Assembly: GCA_026014595.1 (NCBI GenBank)
Contig: JAOZHY010000033.1
Span: 83,309 to 147,308, forward strand
DNA length: 64,000 bases
From: Candidatus Bathyarchaeota archaeon
GTDB taxonomy: Archaea > Thermoproteota > Bathyarchaeia > Bathyarchaeales > Bathycorpusculaceae
Direction of reading: 5' to 3'
Below, one piece after another: positions 22,723 through 32,600 of the stretch. Made by a program: the position numbers and the translations under genes. The notes beneath the pieces are model-generated. The model did no database searches and was not told the origin of the DNA. It saw only the letters and a program-made list of their open reading frames with translations. Position 1 is the first letter of the stretch, and each line of letters opens with the position of its first letter.

Positions 22723-23897
22723 TGCGTTTCGCTCCTGTAGATGTGCACTGCAGCGGTGGCGCCTGAACCGCCCACGTTATGTGTCAAGCCCAGTTTGGCG
22801 TCTTTGACTTGGCGCCGTTCCGCTTGCCCCGTCAGCTGGAGGTAAATTTCGTAGGCTTGCGCCGTGCCTGTGGCGCCAACAGGATGCCCCTTCGCTTTTA
22901 AGCCGCCGCTGGTGTTGACTGGCAAGCGTCCGCCGAGGCGTGTTTCGCCGCTTTCCGCGAGTTTGCCGCCTTCGCCTGCCTTGCAGAAGCCTAAATCCTC
23001 GTAGGCGATTATTTCGGCGCTGGTGAAGCAATCGTGCACCTCGGCGACGTCGATGTCGTCTGGCGTGACGGCTGCCATCTCGTAGGCGATTTTTGCCGCG
23101 AGTTTCGCCGCTGACAGCGAGGTGAGGCTTTGGCGTTCGTATAAGCCGATGGTGTCGCTGGCTTGTCCGCTGCCGATTATGTGGACGGGTTGGTCGGTGA
23201 ACCGTCTTGCGAGTTCGGGTTTGGTTAGGATGGCGCAGCTGGCGCCGTCGGTTATCAGCGAGCAGTCATAAAGCTTGAGGGGTGAGGCGACGATGCGGGA
23301 AGCCAGAACGGTTTCGACTGTTATCTCTTTCTGCATTTGGGCTTTGGGGTTAAGGGTTCCGTGGTAATGGTTCTTCACGGCAACTGCTGCCAGCTGGGCT
23401 TCGGTGGTGCCGTATTGGTGCATGTGTGCCTTCGCCATCAGTGCGAACAAGCCGGGGAAGGTTATGCCGTGCCACTGCTCGAACGGGTAGTCCGACGCCA
23501 TCGCAAGATACTCGGTGACCTCCGCCGTGGTTCGATGCGTCATTTTTTCGACGCCACCCACCAAAACCACATCGGCCAAGCCCGACAGCACCGCGTAGAC
23601 GCCTGAGCGCAACGCCGCGCCCGACGAAGCACAAGCAGCCTCAGTGCGCGTAGCAGGAATATTCAGGAGCCCAGTCCAATCCGCAGCGGCGGCGCCAGTG
23701 TGACCCTGATGCTCGTACGCTTCGCCCATGTGCCCCACAAACATGGCTTTGATGTCGCGCTTAGGCTCCAGACGCGGGCAACGGTCAAGCGCCTCCTTAA
23801 AGGCTTCGGCGAAAAGCTCCCGTGCATACAAGCCCTCGCGCTTGCCGAACTTCGACAAGCCCGCGCTGACTATGCTGACAAGCGGCTTACCAACCAA
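22719..23897 (-). CDS. Thiolase (acetyl-CoA acetyltransferase-like, SCP-x type)
   Basis: 392 residues, TTG start at 23897 with GAGGTG upstream. The nucleophilic Cys is in RTEAACASSGAAL (~88-90). His is in EVHDCFTSAE and the second catalytic His in KGHPVGATG. The C-terminal motif reads NVGGSGATAAVH, with Gly in place of the second Cys of bacterial thiolases, as in SCP-x and archaeal thiolases. It condenses two acetyl-CoA or cleaves 3-ketoacyl-CoA. With the DUF35 partner overlapping downstream, the mevalonate-pathway acetoacetyl-CoA role is likely. A TATA-like gtttttaaac at 23946-23955 (minus strand) lies in a 52-bp sequence repeated at 26796-26848. Confidence 0.9.
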   Translation of the reverse strand: MVGKPLVSIVSAGLSKFGKREGLYARELFAEAFKEALDRCPRLEPKRDIKAMFVGHMGEAYEHQGHTGAAAADWTGLLNIPATRTEAACASSGAALRSGVYAVLSGLADVVLVGGVEKMTHRTTAEVTEYLAMASDYPFEQWHGITFPGLFALMAKAHMHQYGTTEAQLAAVAVKNHYHGTLNPKAQMQKEITVETVLASRIVASPLKLYDCSLITDGASCAILTKPELARRFTDQPVHIIGSGQASDTIGLYERQSLTSLSAAKLAAKIAYEMAAVTPDDIDVAEVHDCFTSAEIIAYEDLGFCKAGEGGKLAESGETRLGGRLPVNTSGGLKAKGHPVGATGTAQAYEIYLQLTGQAERRQVKDAKLGLTHNVGGSGATAAVHIYRSETQ

Positions 23898-23914
23898 ACA
23901 ACCAACACCTCAAT

Positions 23915-23966
23915 GCATATACGCCTATGCTATGTGCAAATTCACGTTTAAAAACTATGCAACTCA
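23915..23966 (-). repeat. 52-bp repeat copy A: thiolase promoter and leader
   Basis: This segment matches 26796-26848 at roughly 80-85% by eye, with identical blocks cctatgctatgtgca and gtttaaaaactatg. On the minus strand it supplies the TATA box and the 5' leader of the thiolase gene. Confidence 0.6.
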
Positions 23967-24029
23967 TACTCAATTTCAGCCAGCTACAGCATTAACCTTT
24001 AGTGCAACTCTGTTAAAAGTAATTGTTCA

Positions 24030-25598
24030 TTAATTTTTTGGAGAAACTGGTCTTCTTCTTTTTCTTAAAACAAAAAGGGTTGCAGCTACTACAAATACTA
24101 TTGCTGTAATAATTAAAATTAATACTATAAAGGTATTTGAAGAATGACCCAAATCACTTATCCAATCAAAAAAACTATTCGCTTCAGATTTCATAAGACA
24201 GCTGTAATACGCTCCATTATTGTCTATTTTATAAACATCATTATCTCAGTCCGTGGCTTCAAAGTAGTAGTATATGGTTGTATCTTGTTCAACTGAACTA
24301 ATCGGTGTTGCCACATAGATATCGCCTTGAGAGATCATGCTTGCTGTTGCCCAAGATGTCCTATCGGTTGAATAAACTAAGGCAATATTGGAGATTCCAG
24401 AATTATCATTCACCAAAATTGAAATCTTTCCATTATTAACTTGCGGTGCATTTGCATGGATTGGTTCATCAAGTTTAATAGTGCACCCTATTTGTCTTGT
24501 GGTTGCAGCAACATTAGTAGATAGCTCGGGCATGGTACCTAGTTCGCAAGTCCAAGAATTTTCGTAAACGTTCACGTTAAGAAAATCAATATCCAAATCT
24601 AGATAATACATCCAGTTGTTAGTAAAGAATAGTCTATAGTCCAGAGGACCGAGATTGATGTTAATTTGATTGCTACTCCTAGTTTCTTTTGCTAATTGGC
24701 TAACAGATACCTCAGTTCTTTTAGTTGAGATGTCTTGATTATAAATCAGATTATTTGTATTTAAAATCAATTCTGAACCAGAAGAAACAGGAGATATAAT
24801 TTCAGCATTTAAACTGGGCGTTAGTCTAAGTCCAGTATCAATCTTTATTACATTGGTCAGGAGCCAATCCAATGCCTTAACTATATCTGAAAAAGGTGGA
24901 GTCAAATTAGTTAAGGTCTTGGCAGATGCTAGAATTGCTTTTAAAAAGTTGATTTTAATTGTCCCAAAAGCTAATCGTCCCAATGTCTGTGAATTGATGT
25001 TCATATTTTCAATAGTCACAAAGTCGTTAACTCCCAAGTAATTAGCAAAGCTTTGGATGATATCGTCATTTCCGAGAAAAATAGTATTCAGTATTTTGTC
25101 AATGGTCTGTGTATTTAGATTAAATTTAAAATTCCAAGAACCACCAAAAACGTTTTTCAAATTATCAGTTAATCCAAAACCTGGAATCCAAAGCGGTGCT
25201 GGAAGGTCGAGGTCAAGTTTTACGAAGAATTCAGTAGAAAATGTTACTTCTTTATAGTTGGATAAACTCAATGCTGTCTCCACATTGAATTGTTGCCCTG
25301 GCTCTATTATTCCAGGATACTGAATCCGTAGATTTGCAGGGATAGAAAGGTCAAGTCCTGCATTGAATTTGAATGAAACATAACAATGGGAGATGGCTTG
25401 GTCCCAAAGTTTGAAAGTTATCCACTCCTTTGATCCTAATAGTTGAGACCAATTCAGAGATATATCATAGATTTTCTCTATGTTGTAGCTGCTAGTTTGG
25501 TAATCTTCAGCGTATACGTGGGGTATAATTGTTGGAAGTACGACTAAGAAGCACGTTAACATAAGGATGTATTTAGCGTTGTTACGCAGTACACCCAA
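24030..25598 (-). CDS. Membrane-anchored surface protein interrupted by an in-frame TGA
   Basis: The frame gives a signal peptide (KYILMLTCFLVVLPTIIPHVYA), about 420 extracellular residues rich in beta strands and Asn/Ser/Thr, and an Ig-like end (NDNSGISNIALVYSTDRTSW ... TTIYYYFEATD). It then meets TGA at 24246-24248. In the same frame it continues for 71 codons to TAA at 24030-24032: DNDVYKIDNNGAYYSC..., a membrane helix (TFIVLILIITAIVFVVAATLFVL) and a basic RKRRRP tail. The part after the TGA is exactly the C-terminal anchor such proteins need, so the full product should be ~522 residues. The TGA may be a recent nonsense change (for example GGA to TGA), a base-call error, or read-through. 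The molecular role is unknown. Confidence 0.7.
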
Positions 25599-25912
25599 CC
25601 TCCCAACAATTGGAGATTCTCCCTAGTAAATAATTATCCTATCCTGCTTTTATTTCTTATTATTTAATTCAGAATTTTCTTTTTTGTCTATAGAATATCA
25701 AAGTAGAACTATTGTATTCCAGAAACTTGGAAAATATGTTTTTTCTCACTATAACATAACATTGTATCTTTTTAACATTCCAATACTACTAATTTCATAG
25801 CATCCCCTTCTGGGACACAGATCAGCCAGACAGTAAATTTTAGATTTCGTTTGGGTTCTTTTATAAACTTAAAAATACCCCACTTAACACTATAATATCC
25901 AGAGGTGTAGGA
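25599..25912. other. AT-rich intergenic region with divergent promoters
   Basis: 314 bp without a gene. Near its right end a TATA box (tttataaac, 25860-25868) lies about 45 nt before the DUF5678 ATG, which also has an AGAGGTG ribosome binding site. The left part is very AT-rich and must hold the promoter of the divergent surface-protein gene. No repeat or RNA was recognised. Confidence 0.5.
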
Positions 25913-26125
25913 ATGACAGAAATCGTCGTTAAAACTCCAAAAATAAACTCTGAAGAATACGAAAGATACCGAGGTAAAACCGTTGCAATCTACAAAGGTA
26001 AAATAATAGCCGAGGGCAATAACTCAAGCGAAGCACTGCAAAACGCCCTGCGAAAAAAGCCAAAACTAAAACCTGAACAAATAGAACTCTACTACATTCA
26101 AATAGCGGACGAACTGATCCTTTGA
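25913..26125 (+). CDS. DUF5678-type small protein
   Basis: 70 residues. The pattern YERYRGKTVAIYKGKIIAEGNNSSEALQNALRKKP matches the short DUF5678 family common in archaea, in which a small beta hairpin is followed by a helix and a strand. It ends YYIQIADELIL. It overlaps the start of the retropepsin-like gene by 4 nt (TTGA), so the two are translated together. Such pairs, a small DUF5678 protein plus a retropepsin-like protein, resemble two-gene modules of toxin-antitoxin size, but no activity is known to me. Confidence 0.75.
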   Translation: MTEIVVKTPKINSEEYERYRGKTVAIYKGKIIAEGNNSSEALQNALRKKPKLKPEQIELYYIQIADELIL

Positions 26126-26529
26126 GACGCTACATTTTCAAGTACACGCCTGAACCCACAAGAACAGGAATAATCCACCGCCCCACGGCACGAATTCTTC
26201 TGCAATCAACCAAGAATGAATGGTACGCCTTCAGAGTCTACATCGACTCAGGCGCAGACATATCCCTTTTCACGAAAACCGACGCCAAACTCCTCGGATT
26301 AGACCTCTACAAAGGCGAATACCGACCCATAATTGGAATAGGAAAAACCCTAATCCCCGCCTACACACATAAAGTCAAAATGAAAATAGAAGAAACAACC
26401 CTAAACGTCAACGCCTCATTTGCAGACTCCGACGAAGTCCCACGCCTCCTAGGCAGAACAGACATCTTCAAACACTTCAAAATAATCTTCAACGAACAAA
26501 ACCTCGAGGTCATATTCGAAAGCCCATAA
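26122..26529 (+). CDS. Retropepsin-like aspartic protease
   Basis: 135 residues, TTG start overlapping the upstream stop. The active-site motif of retroviral-type aspartic proteases is present: VYIDSGADISLF (DSGA in place of DTGA, residues ~41-45). The family's second Gly motif, PRLLGRTDIFKHFKIIF, is near the C-terminus, and the flap region is around PIIGIGKTLIPAY. Such single-domain enzymes work as dimers, each giving one Asp. No signal peptide is present, so it would act in the cytoplasm. The substrate is unknown; the coupled DUF5678 protein is the obvious candidate partner. Confidence 0.8.
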   Translation: MRRYIFKYTPEPTRTGIIHRPTARILLQSTKNEWYAFRVYIDSGADISLFTKTDAKLLGLDLYKGEYRPIIGIGKTLIPAYTHKVKMKIEETTLNVNASFADSDEVPRLLGRTDIFKHFKIIFNEQNLEVIFESP

Positions 26530-27105
26530 AACACTCGCAAAACGCTTTTCCGAATTTGTAAATTAAATGGTAAAGTTTGTGAATTGGTGAATTTCGTTAG
26601 GGTTCTTATAGGGCTTCTGACTTTTCCATGCTTGTTGAGAACGTCCATGATGAACAAAACGTTCAAAACAGCTTTCAAATGAGGTGACACATGCAGAGTA
26701 ACCGTTCAGCCTCGCTATTCACTCAGTACTTGTAATGGTCGAAACCAAGGTTAACTACAAGCTTCAAGCTATATATAAAGGGGATATAAGTTTCCGCATA
26801 TGCTTCCTATGCTATGTGCAGACTCATGTTTAAAAACTATGTAAGTCACAGTTTTCTATCTGCCGCTTCTCGAATCACAGTTAACTGCTCTCAAGCGATC
26901 TAGCGAAAGTATTCGTTTACTCTAAGATTTTATTGTTAAACACACAAAATTTCCAGCCTTCCATTCAGCATTAGCTGCGATTAAAAGACAATGTGCTGCT
27001 TCGCTGAAAAAGGCGGAATTGACTGTAAAGCTAATAAACAACTTCAGCTAATTCTGTTAAAACCATTCCAACATAACCGACATTTGGGGAAGGAGAAGAA
27101 TAGAA
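26530..27105. other. Gene-poor intergenic region with an orphan promoter
   Basis: 576 bp between the retropepsin and hppA1. It holds a very good TATA sequence on the plus strand (ctatatataaagggg, ~26769-26783), over 300 nt before the next gene. It also holds repeat copy B at 26796-26848. A further AT-rich stretch and a GGGGAAGGAG ribosome binding site precede the hppA1 ATG. No ORF here looks like a protein. A small RNA started from the strong TATA is possible. Confidence 0.5.
26796..26848 (-). repeat. 52-bp repeat copy B, orphan thiolase-type promoter
   Basis: A copy of the thiolase promoter/leader at 23915-23966, with the same TATA-like gtttttaaac on the minus strand but no gene behind it. 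The only ATG in reach opens an 11-codon frame. It may be a relic of a duplicated promoter or gene, or a common regulator-binding element. Confidence 0.55.
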
Positions 27106-29196
27106 ATGTCGTTCCAACCATGGTTGATAGCGCCCATATCCGCAATAGTCAGCATCCTCATAGGCTTATACTTTTACCGCTACGTTGAGAAACAAGACTG
27201 CGGAAACCAAACCATGCGGGAAATCTCAGACGCCATACGAACAGGCGCTAACGCTTTCCTGAAAAGGGAATACCGCACACTTGCCATATTCGTAGGCGCT
27301 GTAAGCGTCCTGCTGTTCGTCTTCCTCCCAGCACCCATATGGCAAGGCCAACCACTCAGAAACCTCACCATAGCACTATCGTACATCTTCGGCTCAGCAT
27401 GCTCCGCGCTTGCAGGCTACCTCGGCTTAACAGTCGCCACCAAAGCCAACGCCAGAGTCGCAAAGGGCGCTCAGCAAGGATTAAACAAGGCTTTCCCGAT
27501 AGGATTCCGCGGCGGCGCAGTAATGGGCTTATCCGTTGTCGGCGTCGGCTTGCTCGGCATAAGCGTCGTCTATGCCATCGCTGGTTTATCTCCAGCTGAG
27601 GAAGTTCCCGCGGTGCTGGCGTACAGTTTCGGCGCCAGCGCTCTCGCTCTTTTCGCGAAGGCTGGCGGCGGAATTTACACCAAAACTGCGGACATAAGTG
27701 CTGACTTGGTGGGTAAGGTGGAGCTTGATTTGCCTGAGGATGACCCGCGAAACCCAGCTGTCATCGCGGACAATGTTGGCGATAACGTTGGTGATGTTGC
27801 AGGCATGGGTGCAGACCTGTTTGACTCTTACGTCGCAAGCATCGTGGCAACGATGATTCTTGGTGCAGCTCTTGCGATTGGCGGGAGCTATGTATATTTG
27901 GAGATTCCGTTGGTGTTTGCGGGTGTGGGCATTTTCGCTTCCGTTATAGGCTCTTTGATTGTTCGAATCAGCAAGAATGGTAACCCTGGTAACGCACTTA
28001 ACATGGGAACTTATGTGACCTGCGCGATTTTTAGCGGGTTGACGGCTGTGACGACTTATTTGATGGGCTATCCTTGGGAGATTTGGGGCGCCGCCACGGT
28101 TGGTTTAGTTGCTGGAGTGATAATCGGTGTGACGACTGACTATTTTACTTCTGAGGACAAGGCACCTGTTATCAAGACGGCGGAAGCGTCAAAGAGCGGC
28201 CCCGCAATCAACATTATTACTGGTTTTTCGTATGGTTTACGGAGCATTATTTTTCCTTTGATTGGGATTGGTGTTGCGGCGGCAATTGCGTACAAGCTGC
28301 TGGAGCCTTTAGGTGGCGTGTCTTACGGTGTCTTTGGAATTTCGATAGCTGCTGTCGGCATGCTCTCAATCGTTGGGTTGACGGTTTCGAATGATGCTTA
28401 CGGTCCGATTGTGGATAATGCGAAGGGCGTGGCGGAGCAGTCTGGACTAAGCGAGGAAGTTGTGGCGGTTACGGATAAGCTTGACGCAGCGGGAAACACG
28501 GCGAAGGCGATAACGAAGGGTTTTGCAATTGGCGCTGCGGGTTTAACGGTTATTTCGTTGCTTGCAGCTTTTCAGGAGATTGCTTCGAAGGCTGGTCACG
28601 TGGCTGTTTTTGACATTATGAATCCGCTGGTTTTGATGGGTGCTTTGATAGGTGTAGCAATGCCTGCTGTGTTCTCCGCCATGCTTATGTTGGGTGTGGG
28701 GCGAAACGCTGAACGGATGATTGCTGAGATACGGCGACAGTTCCGTGAGATTCCAGGCTTGAAGGAAGGTAAACCAGGTGTGAAGCCTGACTACGCAAGA
28801 TGCGTTGATATTGCGACGGTAGGTGCGATTCGCGAGTTGATGCCTGCAAGTGTGGTTGCAATTGCGGTCACGCTTATCGTCGGGTTTGTCGGCGGCATTA
28901 ACGCTCTGGGCGGCTACTTGGCTGGCGCAATCTTGTCAAGTTTGCTACTGGCACTGCTAATGTCCAATGCTGGTGGCCTGTGGGATAACGCGAAGAAGCT
29001 GATTGAGACCGGCGTTCACGGCGGAAAAGGCTCTGAAGCGCACAAAGCCGCGGTGGTCGGCGACACGGTTGGCGACCCATTCAAGGACACTGCAGGACCA
29101 TCATTAAACACGATGATAACGGTGATGTCGCTGGTTGCTTCGCTGTTCGCCGCGCTGATAGTGCAGTATAACTTGATAGGCATTCTTGGACTGTAA
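27106..29196 (+). CDS. hppA: Membrane-bound ion-translocating pyrophosphatase (first copy)
   Basis: 696 residues with about 16 membrane helices, the normal size. The substrate-binding motifs are intact: DISADLVGKVELDLPEDDPRNPAVIADNVGDNVGD near residue 210-240, SNDAYGPIVDNAKG, and the C-terminal VVGDTVGDPFKDTAGPSLN. It couples hydrolysis of pyrophosphate to pumping of H+ or Na+ out of the cytoplasm. DAAGNTAKAITKG carries Lys at the position that separates K+-independent from K+-dependent enzymes, so K+-independent H+ pumping is likely. The FETY region reads LFDSY, Asp in place of the usual Glu. GGGGAAGGAG precedes the ATG. It forms no operon with its neighbours. Confidence 0.93.
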   Translation: MSFQPWLIAPISAIVSILIGLYFYRYVEKQDCGNQTMREISDAIRTGANAFLKREYRTLAIFVGAVSVLLFVFLPAPIWQGQPLRNLTIALSYIFGSACSALAGYLGLTVATKANARVAKGAQQGLNKAFPIGFRGGAVMGLSVVGVGLLGISVVYAIAGLSPAEEVPAVLAYSFGASALALFAKAGGGIYTKTADISADLVGKVELDLPEDDPRNPAVIADNVGDNVGDVAGMGADLFDSYVASIVATMILGAALAIGGSYVYLEIPLVFAGVGIFASVIGSLIVRISKNGNPGNALNMGTYVTCAIFSGLTAVTTYLMGYPWEIWGAATVGLVAGVIIGVTTDYFTSEDKAPVIKTAEASKSGPAINIITGFSYGLRSIIFPLIGIGVAAAIAYKLLEPLGGVSYGVFGISIAAVGMLSIVGLTVSNDAYGPIVDNAKGVAEQSGLSEEVVAVTDKLDAAGNTAKAITKGFAIGAAGLTVISLLAAFQEIASKAGHVAVFDIMNPLVLMGALIGVAMPAVFSAMLMLGVGRNAERMIAEIRRQFREIPGLKEGKPGVKPDYARCVDIATVGAIRELMPASVVAIAVTLIVGFVGGINALGGYLAGAILSSLLLALLMSNAGGLWDNAKKLIETGVHGGKGSEAHKAAVVGDTVGDPFKDTAGPSLNTMITVMSLVASLFAALIVQYNLIGILGL

Positions 29197-29640
29197 GCAC
29201 AAGCGCTGAAACTGACGCGTGAAAATTGTCTTTAGCCTCCTTATTTAAGGCGTCAGCTTTCCGCATGGTTTTTGGCGTTTTTCGGCGCCAATAGCGACCC
29301 TACCCCTCTATAGGTTTCTGCAACCAACCACTAATAGGCAGCAAATATGCCTTCAGTCAAAAGCATTCGAAGGACGAGTTATTGCCAATTAGAAAATTGA
29401 AGGAGTGTGTTATCTGCTTCACTGCTAGCTGTTTCTGTTCTTGCTGTGTTCTGAGCATTCATAACGTAAGCAAGTTATGTGAGTGCCTGCAACTATCGTG
29501 TGCTTTGCTTTCCATCGAAAATATTTTAAGAACGGCTAATTCTCGTATGCTCTAATGGCGCTGTTTCTCGGTGTCATGGCGCGATTAGGATGGATAACTA
29601 GACGCAAGACCTTGACGGTAGCATTAGTGGGCAGGAAAAA
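29197..29640. other. Intergenic region with a conserved ~80-bp repeat
   Basis: 444 bp with no supported gene. It contains a TATA-like tccttatttaagg (29237-29249) 15-25 nt before the repeat at 29265-29347, then about 290 bp of unremarkable sequence up to the GTG of the P-type ATPase. Confidence 0.5.
29265..29347. repeat. ~80-bp intergenic repeat, copy 1
   Basis: Shares an almost unbroken core with 50849-50930: caatagcgaccc(c)taccc, then cctctataggt, ctgcaaccaacc and actaataggc. Identity in the ~58-bp core is about 92% by eye with one indel. The weaker flanks (atggttt, T-tract) are shared too. Conservation in two unrelated intergenic sites suggests a structured RNA, a protein-binding element or a small mobile repeat. 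CCTCTATAGG is a near-palindrome at its centre. Confidence 0.65.
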
Positions 29641-32600
29641 GTGGTAGGCTATGCGCCTCCTGCGTTGGGCGTGGAGGAAATTCTTAGTCTCCCCGTTGAT
29701 GAACTGCTTGCTCGTTTGGGCTCATCCTTCAGCGGTCTCAGTTCTGAAGATGTGGCGAACCGTCTGGAAGTCTATGGTCGCAATGAGCTTGCCAGAAGAA
29801 AGAAACGCGTGGGCATAGTCGAGTTTCTCATGCACTTCAGAAGCCCGCTGGTGATTATACTGATAATCGCCGCCTTGATTTCTGGCATCCTCCAAGAAAT
29901 ACCCAACATGATAATCATCCTCTCCATTGTATTCATCAGCGTAATCCTTGATTACTACCAGGAATCCAAAGCCAACCGCGCCGCGGAACTGTTGAAGGAA
30001 AAGGTAACCACCACCGCAACCGTGCTCAGGGACGGCGTCCGAAAAGAGGTGAAGCTTCCTGAAGTCGTTCCCGGCGACATCATTTACCTTTCCGCGGGAG
30101 ATATAGCACCTGCAGACGCGAGGGTGATAAACGCAAAAGACTTGTTCATGAATCAGTCTGCGTTGACGGGTGAGTCGTTCCCAGTTGAAAAAACTTCTGC
30201 GCCCATAACAGGGCAAGCCGCGTCGATTGTCCACTGGAATAATTACCTTTTCATGGGCACGTCGGTGGTGAGCGGAACCGCGACAGCCGTTGTGGTTAAG
30301 ACGGGCGGCTCAACCGAGTACGGGAAAATCGCGAAAAGACTCGTTAGTGCTCTTCCAGAAACGGAGTTTGAACGCGGAATCAAGGGCTTCGGCTTTCTCA
30401 TCATGCAGGTCACCATGCTTCTGGTTTTGTTCGTCTTTTTCGTGAACGCTCTGCTGGGTCGAGGCGTATTGGATTCGCTTCTGTTCTCCGTGGCTCTCGC
30501 GGTTGGCTTAACCCCTGAGCTGTTGCCCATGATTATCACAGTGAACCTCTCCAAAGGCGCCATCGCCATGTCCAAGAAAGGCGTCATCGTGAAACGCTTG
30601 TCAGCCATCGAGAACTTCGGCAGCATGAACGTTCTGTGCACTGACAAAACCGGAACTCTCACGGAGAACCGAATAACGCTGGTGTTGCACATAGATGCGG
30701 AGGGAAACGAGAGCGACAAGATACTCCTGTACTCTTTCCTGAACAGTTACTTCCAGACAGGGTTAAAGAGTCCGCTAGATGATGCCATTCTGGCACACAA
30801 GGAACTTGACATTAGCGGCTTCCAGAAAATTGACGAAGTTCCCTTTGACTTTGTGCGCCGCCGCGTCTCCGTGGTTGTCGAGCACAAGAGGCAGCGGTTC
30901 TTAATTGCCAAAGGCGCCCCTGAAGAAATCCTGAAGGTTTGTTCTTACACCGAGCTTGCAGATGTACCATCTGACCTCACCGATACGCTGCGGAAACAAA
31001 TTGGGCAGAAATTTTATGATTTAAGCAGCGACGGCTTCAGGGTTTTAGGTGTCGCCTACAAGAAACTCCGAAAGGAAAAAGCCGTTTACTCCGTCAACGA
31101 CGAGACGGACATGGTTTTCCTCGGGTTCGTGGCGTTCCTGGATCCGCCAAAAGAAACCGCCAAGCAGTCACTGCAGCTTTTGAGCAAGGCGGGGATAGAG
31201 TTGAAAATCCTCACAGGCGATAACGAACTGGTCACCAGAAAAACCTGTGAGCAGCTGGGCTTCGAGGTAAAAGGCGTGGCGTTGGGCAGTGAGATTTCGC
31301 AGATGTCGGATGAAGGTCTCGCCCGAATCGTTGAGGAAGCCAACGTTTTTGCACGTGTCACGCCCGCACAGAAAGACCGCATAATTAACTTGTTGAAGGC
31401 TAATGGCCATGTCGTGGGCTTCATGGGCGACGGCATAAACGATGCGCCTTCTCTGAGAACTTCCGACGTAGGCGTGTCGGTTGACAACGCTGTAGACGTT
31501 GCAAAAGAATCTGCCGACATCATCCTGCTGAAGAATGACCTGACCGTGCTTGGCGAAGGAGTGCTGGAGGGACGGAAGACGTTCGGCAACACCATGAAGT
31601 ACATAATGATGGGTATCAGCTCAAACTTCGGCAACATGTTCAGTGTCGCCGGCGCCTCTCTGATTCTGCCTTTGCTTGGTTTCGATTTTCTGCCCATGCT
31701 TCCTATTCAGATTCTTCTCAACAACCTGCTTTATGACTTATCCCAGTCTACCATAACCACGGACAACGTTGACCCCGAGTATGTTGAGAAGCCTAAGCGG
31801 TGGGACATCGGTTTCATAAAGAACTTCATGATTTCTCTGGGACCCGTGAGCTCCATCTTCGACTTCTTAACCTTCTTCATCATGCTGTTTATTTTTCTGC
31901 CAATGGTGCCAGCGTCCGCGCCGCCAACCCAGAAAGAGCACCTGTTCCAGACCGCCTGGTTCATTGAGTCGCTGGTCACCCAGACCCTTGTCATCTTCGT
32001 GATTCGCACGCGGCACTCGCCGTTCTGGAAGAGCAAACCCGGCAGATTCCTAGTTATCAGCAGTTTTGGTATTGTGGCTTTCGCGTTGTTGGTGCCGTAC
32101 ACATTCTTGGGCGACAGATACTTCCTTTTTGTTCAGCCTCCGCTGACGTTTTTCGCTGTTTTGGCGGTGCTGGTAGCGGCTTACCTTCTTCTGGCTGAAG
32201 TGGTTAAAAACTGGTTCTACACACGGCACGCATATCGGTTAGAGCAAGTTTTGATTCCGAAGAGACGTGCAGCCCTTTACCTCAGCAGGACCACGCGGTT
32301 TGTGCAGGACATCGTGGCGGTTGTGTGCCTCCGCGTGGAAGACGAAATCTCCATAAAGTCCCTAACTGACGACTTGGCGAGAAGCGTGGATTACCCGTTC
32401 ACGGCGGATGAGGTGGTGCAGAACCTTCACCATCTAAGACGCACGGGACTCGTCAGCATAGACTGGCACAAGCGAATCATAAAGCGTGAAAAGCCGATGA
32501 AAGAGTACGTGGCGACGCGCGTGGTGACTAATGAGATGTGGCCGACGATAATGCAGGATTGGCGAAGAATCAGCGAAACCATAGAAGCTGAATACGGTGA

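Noticed and set aside
31086..31697. 203-codon minus-strand ORF inside the P-type ATPase gene (with 29722-30234 and 30243-30719)
   Set aside because: Antisense shadows of a well-conserved ATPase; no family resemblance and no ribosome binding site.
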